Source: Ruminococcus sp. UBA1780
GTDB lineage: Bacteria; Bacillota; Clostridia; Oscillospirales; Ruminococcaceae
NCBI GenBank assembly: GCA_002315235.1
Contig: DCGK01000069.1
Coordinates: forward strand, 257 to 19,185
DNA: 18,929 bases
Reading direction: 5' to 3'
Shown: one piece after another, positions 14,924-18,929 of the stretch
Layout of the letters: every line of letters begins with the position of its first letter
Numbering within the stretch: the stretch's first letter is position 1
The notes under the pieces: model-generated
What the model was told of the DNA's origin: nothing
The model's database searches: none
What the model saw: the letters and a program-made list of their open reading frames with translations, nothing else
Made by a program: the position numbers and the translations under genes

Positions 14924-14961
14924 ATACCTGATGTATTACGTATACATCAGGTATTTTTTTA
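14924..14961 (+). terminator. Rho-independent terminator of cdaA-cdaR
   Basis: A perfect 13-bp stem, ATACCTGATGTAT (14924-14936) with ATACATCAGGTAT (14942-14954), has a 5-base loop and is followed by a T-run. It lies ~14 bp after the cdaR stop. Confidence 0.93.
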
Positions 14962-15070
14962 CCTGATTCATTATGTTTCTCATAACCGCAACTTTTAGCA
15001 TATAAATATTGTTGGAATTTCTGTTTTTTATGAACAAAGTATTAATTTTCAAGAAAATATAAAAATACTA

Positions 15071-15099
15071 TTCACAAACGGCTGATTTTTGTGTATAAT
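15071..15099 (+). promoter_or_regulatory. SigA-type promoter of the GH9 cellulase gene
   Basis: TTCACA (15071-15076, 5 of 6), a 17-bp spacer, and a perfect TATAAT (15094-15099). The start of transcription would be ~15106, giving a ~60-nt A/T-rich leader. No obvious operator is seen. Confidence 0.75.
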
Positions 15100-15168
15100 A
15101 ATATTGTATGGAATATTAAAATAAGTTGCATTTATTTTAATTAATTTTTTGAAAGGATGAATTTTCCA

Positions 15169-17421
15169 ATGGTTAAAAAGAATTTAACAGGCAAGGCTTT
15201 AGCAGCTGCTGCAGCTTTAACTCTTACTCTTTCCTCACTCGGACAGTCTGCTGCTGTTCTCGGAAACAAGGTAAGCGCTGCAGAAACAGACAACTACGCA
15301 AAACTTTTACAGCAGTCTCTTTTCTTCTATGACGCAAACATGTGCGGTAAAACAGTCGAAAAGGACAGCCTTATGCAGTGGAGAGGCAACTGTCACACAT
15401 TCAGTGAAGTAGACGGCGGTTATCATGATGCCGGAGACCATGCAATGTTCGGTCTTCCACAGGGTTACACAGCATCAACACTCGGATGGGCATACTACGA
15501 ATTCAAGGATTCATTTGAAAAGCTTGGTCTTTCAGCTCATTTCAAGACAATCAGCGACCACTTTGCAACATTCTTCAAGAATGCAACAGTACTCAACGGC
15601 AATTCAGTATCAAAGATCTGCATCCAGAAGGGTGTCGGCGATACTGACCACAGCTACTGGGGAGCTCCTGAAAAGCAGGGCAACGGTGAATTCGGCGGAT
15701 GCGACTGGAGAACAAACGGATGCGGCGATATTGCTGCTGAATACGCAGCTTCACTTGCTGCAAGCTATGTAAACTTTGGTAACGCTGAAGATCTTACATA
15801 CGCAAAAGCACTTTACAACTACGCAAAGCAGAATCAGTCATGCTCAGACGGTGACTGCACTAAATTCTACAAATCAAACTCATCAAATGATGACCTTGCA
15901 TGGGCAGCTACATGGCTTTACATCGCTACAAAAGACGGAAGCTACAAGAACGATGTTGCCGGCTTTAAGGTTGGATACGACTACTGGGTTCACGGCTGGA
16001 GCAACGTAAATGAAGGCGCACTTATTTTAGGTGCTGAAGCCGGCATAAACGACTGGTCTGCAGTTCAGTCATATCTTGGTGCATATAACGGAAACGGTTA
16101 TTATTTCCTTGACAAATGGGGCAGTGCGAGACTTAACTGTTCAGCTCAGATGTGTGCTCTTGTAGCTAACAAGCACGGTAAAGGAAGCAACCTCGCAGCA
16201 TGGGCAAAGGGTCAGATGGACTACATTCTTGGCAAGAACCCTGCAAATACTTGCTTTGTAATTGGTTATGCAGACAACAGTGCAAAGAATCCACACCACA
16301 GAGCAGCTTCAGGATATCAGGGATACGGCGAATTCAATACTGAAGGCTTTGCAACAGCAAGTCCTTCAAACGGCAAATCACTTGTCGGTGCTCTCGTAGG
16401 CGGTCCTTCAGATCAGGGTGGTACATACCAGGATAATATGAACGATTACGTATGTAACGAAGTTGCACTCGACTACAACGCAGGTCTCGTAGGCGCAGCA
16501 GCAGGTCTTTTCTCTGTATACAAGACAGGTACGGTTGCCGCTTCAATCCCTGGAGCAAAGAGCAATGGTGCAGGCGGTTCAGTACCTTCAGGTCCTTCAA
16601 ATCCTACACAGGCTCCTTCAAATTCAACTCAGGCTCCTGCTACACAGGCTCCTTCAAATCCAACTCAGACACCTCCTGTTTCAAATTCAAACGGCGGATA
16701 TGAGCTTAAGGTAAACGAGAAGATTACATATACAAAGCTCCCTGATGATGACAAGATGCTCGGATGGGACTGGGCTGACTTCAAGATTCCTTCAACAGAA
16801 AAGGTTACAAAGGTTGACTTTAACATTTCTTCTTCAAAGACAATCGGCAAATGGGTAGGTAACTTCGGTACATCTACAACTGTTGCTCCTGACTACTGGT
16901 ACATGAACGACAAGAACCTCGATTCTGACGGCAATGTGACAAAGAGCATTTCAGGCAACAGCGGTACTATCACATGGGAAGTTCCTGAAGAAGCTTCAAA
17001 GATCATCCAGATGCAGTACGGCGGACAGGTTAAGTTCGGTGTATGGTGGATTGACTGTGATGAATTCACAATCGATTCTATCAAGGTAACTACAAGCGGT
17101 GGTTCTTCATCATCAACACCAACTCAGGCTCCTACACAGACACCAACTCAGACACCTACAGTAACTCCGACACAGACTCCAACTCAGACACCTACACAGA
17201 CTCCAACTCAGGCTCCTGCAACTCAGGCTCCTCAGAACAACACTGTAAAGGGTGACGTTGATACAAACGGTTCAGTTTCAACAGCTGACTACATTGAATT
17301 AATGGATGCACTTATCGGAAAGAAAACACTTTCAGATACTGCAAAGAAGAATGCTGATATGAACGATGACGGAAAGGTTTCAATTCTTGACCTTATCCTT
17401 CTCAGAAACAAGTTTGCATAA
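15169..17421 (+). CDS. Cellulosomal GH9 endoglucanase-type enzyme with putative CBM and dockerin
   Basis: GH9 enzymes cleave beta-1,4-glucans with inversion. From the ATG at 15169 (750 residues; an ATG at 15157 lies inside the AAGGATG ribosome-binding site and is unlikely), the order is: signal peptide 1-~37 (cleavage near VSA-AE); GH9 catalytic module ~41-452; Pro/Thr linker ~475-505; a beta-rich module ~510-642 that looks like a carbohydrate-binding module; a second Pro/Thr/Gln linker ~650-690; dockerin ~693-750. Catalytic residues fit D87 and D90 (YHDAGDH), H376/H377 (NPHHR) and the acid E431 (NEVALDYNAG). The dockerin has two Ca-binding repeats, DVDTNGSVSTADY and DMNDDGKVSILDL. Eleven cysteines in the catalytic module are unusual. 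The dockerin means attachment to a cohesin scaffold outside the cell. Confidence 0.95.
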   Translation: MVKKNLTGKALAAAAALTLTLSSLGQSAAVLGNKVSAAETDNYAKLLQQSLFFYDANMCGKTVEKDSLMQWRGNCHTFSEVDGGYHDAGDHAMFGLPQGYTASTLGWAYYEFKDSFEKLGLSAHFKTISDHFATFFKNATVLNGNSVSKICIQKGVGDTDHSYWGAPEKQGNGEFGGCDWRTNGCGDIAAEYAASLAASYVNFGNAEDLTYAKALYNYAKQNQSCSDGDCTKFYKSNSSNDDLAWAATWLYIATKDGSYKNDVAGFKVGYDYWVHGWSNVNEGALILGAEAGINDWSAVQSYLGAYNGNGYYFLDKWGSARLNCSAQMCALVANKHGKGSNLAAWAKGQMDYILGKNPANTCFVIGYADNSAKNPHHRAASGYQGYGEFNTEGFATASPSNGKSLVGALVGGPSDQGGTYQDNMNDYVCNEVALDYNAGLVGAAAGLFSVYKTGTVAASIPGAKSNGAGGSVPSGPSNPTQAPSNSTQAPATQAPSNPTQTPPVSNSNGGYELKVNEKITYTKLPDDDKMLGWDWADFKIPSTEKVTKVDFNISSSKTIGKWVGNFGTSTTVAPDYWYMNDKNLDSDGNVTKSISGNSGTITWEVPEEASKIIQMQYGGQVKFGVWWIDCDEFTIDSIKVTTSGGSSSSTPTQAPTQTPTQTPTVTPTQTPTQTPTQTPTQAPATQAPQNNTVKGDVDTNGSVSTADYIELMDALIGKKTLSDTAKKNADMNDDGKVSILDLILLRNKFA
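16593..16676 (+). repeat. First Pro/Thr/Gln-rich linker repeats in the GH9 gene
   Basis: Short imperfect repeats encode units such as NPTQAPS, NSTQAPAT and NPTQTPP between the catalytic module and the putative CBM. This is an interdomain linker, probably flexible and perhaps O-glycosylated (inference). Confidence 0.85.
17116..17233 (+). repeat. Second linker: tandem TPTQ/APTQ repeats in the GH9 gene
   Basis: Near-perfect 12-bp units (ACACCAACTCAG and ACACCTACACAG type) encode PTQTPTQTP-like repeats between the putative CBM and the dockerin. Repetition at DNA level implies that copy number can vary between strains. Confidence 0.88.
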
Positions 17422-17450
17422 TTCAGTACTGAATATTCATTAAACATTTA

Positions 17451-17484
17451 ATCCCCTCTTTCTCCGGAAAGAGGGGATTTTTTT
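17451..17484 (+). terminator. Rho-independent terminator of the GH9 gene
   Basis: A perfect 12-bp stem, ATCCCCTCTTTC (17451-17462) with GAAAGAGGGGAT (17467-17478), has a TCCG loop and a T-run after it. The T-run overlaps the stop codon of the convergent SDR gene (17483-17485), so the hairpin may serve both genes, although the T-tract on the minus side is weak. Confidence 0.92.
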
Positions 17485-18250
17485 ACTGTTTACCCTTCAG
17501 CGGCTTTTTGCCCGACTGAATTCTGTATACAATCTTTGATTTTAATTCATCCGGAAGGAACTTTGAAGCAGTTATACTGAATTTCATTCTCGTTTCAGGA
17601 ATAATCATAAACTTACCTTTAAGACACTGATCAACTGCATATTTTGCAACTTCCGGCGAAGAAGCCGGACTGAAGCTGTTTGAAACACCGATTCTTCTGT
17701 TAAATTCTGTCTGAACAGGTCCCGGACAAAGAACGCTGATTCTAACTTTACTTCCCGATTCTATTATTTCACGGTGAAGAGACTGTGAGAGATTAAGAAC
17801 ATACGATTTGGTTGCATAGTATGCTGCCATAAGCGGACCAGGATAGAACGCCGCTGAGGATGCAACGTTAAGTACAGTACCTCTGTTCTGCGCTCTGAAA
17901 CGCTTGTAGAAGAGCTTTGTAAGAATATGAAGTGATACGACGTTGAGATTAATCATTTCAAGCTCCCTGTCAAGTGATGTAGTTTCAAATACGCCGACAT
18001 CTCCTATACCTGCATTATTTATCAGCAGATCTATTTTCATCGGTCTGCATACCTCAAATACTTTCCTGGCATTATCCGGAACAGAAAGGTCAGCCGAAAT
18101 TACTTTTACCTTTACCGGAAGTTCACGCTTCAGCTCAAGAAGCTTTTCTCTGTTTCTTGCTGCAAGAACAAGGTCATAACCAAGTTCACTGAGATATATT
18201 GCCATATCCCGTCCAAGTCCGGTGCTTGCACCGGTAATAAGTGCTGTCAT
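17483..18250 (-). CDS. Short-chain dehydrogenase/reductase (SDR family)
   Basis: SDR enzymes oxidise or reduce alcohol/carbonyl groups with NAD(P). The 255 residues have the classical layout: cofactor motif TGASTGLG (6-13), NNAG (78-81), serine in NVASSAAF (S131/S132) and the YxxxK pair Y144/K148 in AAYYATKSY. CPGPVQTEF (~174-182) is also typical. R32 after the second strand (LAARNR) favours NADP(H), which is inference. The substrate is unknown. The C-terminal part (~215-255) is basic (SGKKPLKGKQ) and may associate with membranes. GGAGG (18259-18263) precedes the ATG; an inverted repeat and a consensus promoter lie just upstream. Confidence 0.93.
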   Translation of the reverse strand: MTALITGASTGLGRDMAIYLSELGYDLVLAARNREKLLELKRELPVKVKVISADLSVPDNARKVFEVCRPMKIDLLINNAGIGDVGVFETTSLDRELEMINLNVVSLHILTKLFYKRFRAQNRGTVLNVASSAAFYPGPLMAAYYATKSYVLNLSQSLHREIIESGSKVRISVLCPGPVQTEFNRRIGVSNSFSPASSPEVAKYAVDQCLKGKFMIIPETRMKFSITASKFLPDELKSKIVYRIQSGKKPLKGKQ

Positions 18251-18268
18251 TTTAATTACCTCCGTATT

Positions 18269-18310
18269 TATAGCGAGCGCAGATAAAAATGATTTCCTGC
18301 GTTCACTATA
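18269..18310. repeat. Imperfect 14-bp inverted repeat in the SDR leader
   Basis: Arms at 18269-18282 and 18297-18310 match at 12 of 14 positions around 14 bases. It runs from just downstream of the -10 to within 5 bp of the SDR ribosome-binding site, so it covers the expected transcription start. Its 5' arm (minus strand) contains TATAGTGAA, the same core as the CYTH leader repeat at 6297-6335. Confidence 0.6.
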
Positions 18311-18338
18311 TTATATCAGATATTCAGAGCTTTTTCAA
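18310..18338 (-). promoter_or_regulatory. SigA-type extended -10 promoter of the SDR gene
   Basis: On the minus strand: TTGAAA (18333-18338), a 17-bp spacer, and TATAAT (18310-18315) preceded by TGA, an extended -10. The expected start (~18303) falls within the inverted repeat at 18269-18310. Confidence 0.78.
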
Positions 18339-18411
18339 TATTATATGTCTTTATAGAGCCGTTACAATCAGCAATATTTCAAAATTCTTTAAACAAAATA
18401 CACAAAACCCC

Positions 18412-18440
18412 TTTACAATTCAATCGCTGTATGGTATAAT
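18412..18440 (+). promoter_or_regulatory. SigA-type extended -10 promoter of the HATPase-like gene
   Basis: TTTACA (18412-18417, 5 of 6), a 17-bp spacer, and TATAAT (18435-18440) preceded by TGG, an extended -10. The ribosome-binding site GGGAGG is at 18462-18467, and the leader is ~35 nt. Confidence 0.8.
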
Positions 18441-18481
18441 ATATACAGAAAACAAATTTCAGGGAGGTAATCGCTAAAAAA

Positions 18482-18913
18482 ATGAGTCCGGAAACCAGCA
18501 TGTCTTATGTTGTTTCGCCAAGTGACTTTTTAAGTGCCGGCGCTGTTTCAGAAGACATCAAGACTAAACTTTCAGAGATGAACATTGACAACGAGATTAT
18601 CAGAAAAGCCACTCTCGCAGTTTATGAGACTGAGCTTAACATGATTATACACGCTAACGGAGGACTCATCGAAGCAACTATAACTCCTGAACTGCTCACG
18701 ATAAAAGCAGAAGACAACGGTCCTGGTATTGCAGATCCTGAGCTTGCTATGAACGACGGTTATACAACTGTATCTCCTGACTCGGAAGTAAGGGCTCACG
18801 GTATCGGAAACGGACGTGGTTTTTCAAAAATCAGAAAATGTACCGACAGCTTTGAAATTGAAACGGAGCTTGGATGCGGTACAACAATAACCTTCGAAAT
18901 TTATCTCAGTTAA
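18482..18913 (+). CDS. Small GHKL ATP-binding protein (anti-sigma factor/serine kinase-like, HATPase_c_2)
   Basis: The 143 residues are essentially one histidine-kinase-type ATPase domain, as in RsbW/SpoIIAB-like anti-sigma factors. The N-box is YETELNMIIHANGG (E49, N53), the G1 box is EDNGPGI (D78-N79-G80), and a glycine-rich lid follows, AHGIGNGRGF (105-114). The G2 region ends in GTTITFEIYL. There is no sensor or dimerisation domain, so it is not a full histidine kinase. In Clostridia, stand-alone proteins of this kind also occur in hydrogenase or NuoE-type gene clusters, so either a partner-switching or a redox-operon role is possible; the neighbours beyond 18929 would decide. No anti-sigma antagonist is visible here. 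The ATG at 18482 follows GGGAGG. Confidence 0.85.
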   Translation: MSPETSMSYVVSPSDFLSAGAVSEDIKTKLSEMNIDNEIIRKATLAVYETELNMIIHANGGLIEATITPELLTIKAEDNGPGIADPELAMNDGYTTVSPDSEVRAHGIGNGRGFSKIRKCTDSFEIETELGCGTTITFEIYLS

Positions 18914-18929
18914 ATATATTTCTTTAAAA

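Noticed and set aside
15157..15168. Upstream ATG that would add four residues (MNFP) to the GH9 protein
   Set aside because: This ATG overlaps the AAGGATG ribosome-binding site itself; the ATG at 15169 gives workable spacing and a normal signal peptide beginning MVKKN.
16593..17233. Linker repeats considered as a CRISPR-like or mobile repeat array
   Set aside because: The repeats are in frame, vary at codon third positions and encode Pro/Thr/Gln linkers inside one protein; there are no unique spacers.
17421..17434. Perfect 14-bp palindrome ATTCAGTACTGAAT starting at the GH9 stop codon
   Set aside because: It has no loop or T-tract, and a much stronger terminator lies just downstream. It is probably chance or a minor 3' structure.

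Overview
The window looks like chromosome of an anaerobic, fibre-degrading Ruminococcus-type Firmicute. The main evidence is a secreted GH9 cellulase that ends in a dockerin, together with Clostridia-type housekeeping genes (GGGtGRT protein, CdaA/CdaR, coaD, uvrC), strong AAGGAGG ribosome-binding sites and A/T-rich spacers. The species is not resolved; R. flavefaciens or a relative is the natural guess because of the dockerin. No tRNA, rRNA, IS element, prophage or CRISPR array was seen.

Layout. (1) 1-1089, minus: an IscU-like Fe-S scaffold gene followed by a GGGtGRT gene that is cut by the window edge. (2) 1287-2106: a small membrane-anchored protein (plus) meets an Lrp/AsnC regulator (minus) tail to tail. 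(3) 2208-10660, minus: a long head-to-tail run, moxR - DUF58 - transglutaminase - CYTH - uvrC - rsmD - coaD - coiled-coil protein. A promoter lies upstream of moxR, another inside the 3' end of uvrC, and a strong terminator lies at 2129-2160. (4) 10873-12261, minus: a parvulin-like foldase lipoprotein with a long acidic insert and its own promoter and terminator. (5) 12620-14910, plus: cdaA-cdaR, the c-di-AMP synthase and its regulator, without the glmM that often follows. (6) 15169-17421, plus: the GH9-linker-putative CBM-linker-dockerin enzyme. (7) 17483-18250, minus: a short-chain dehydrogenase. (8) 18482-18913, plus: an HATPase/anti-sigma-like protein.

How the genes fit together. The moxR/DUF58/transglutaminase trio is a known but poorly understood envelope module. 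uvrC, rsmD and coaD are repair, ribosome and coenzyme A housekeeping genes. cdaA/cdaR makes c-di-AMP for cell-wall and osmotic control. The foldase probably assists extracellular proteins, which could include the cellulase. The GH9 enzyme would be displayed on a cellulosome.

The window is mostly conserved genes. The less explained signals are regulatory or architectural: a terminator whose T-tract abuts the lrp ribosome-binding site; two similar inverted repeats just ahead of the CYTH and SDR ribosome-binding sites; four promoters with the identical form TTGAAA-17-TATAAT; an acidic Thr-cluster insertion in a parvulin domain that lacks its histidines; a 28-residue internal repeat in the coiled-coil protein; and an unassigned carbohydrate-binding-like module. 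I did not find a clear new multi-gene system.
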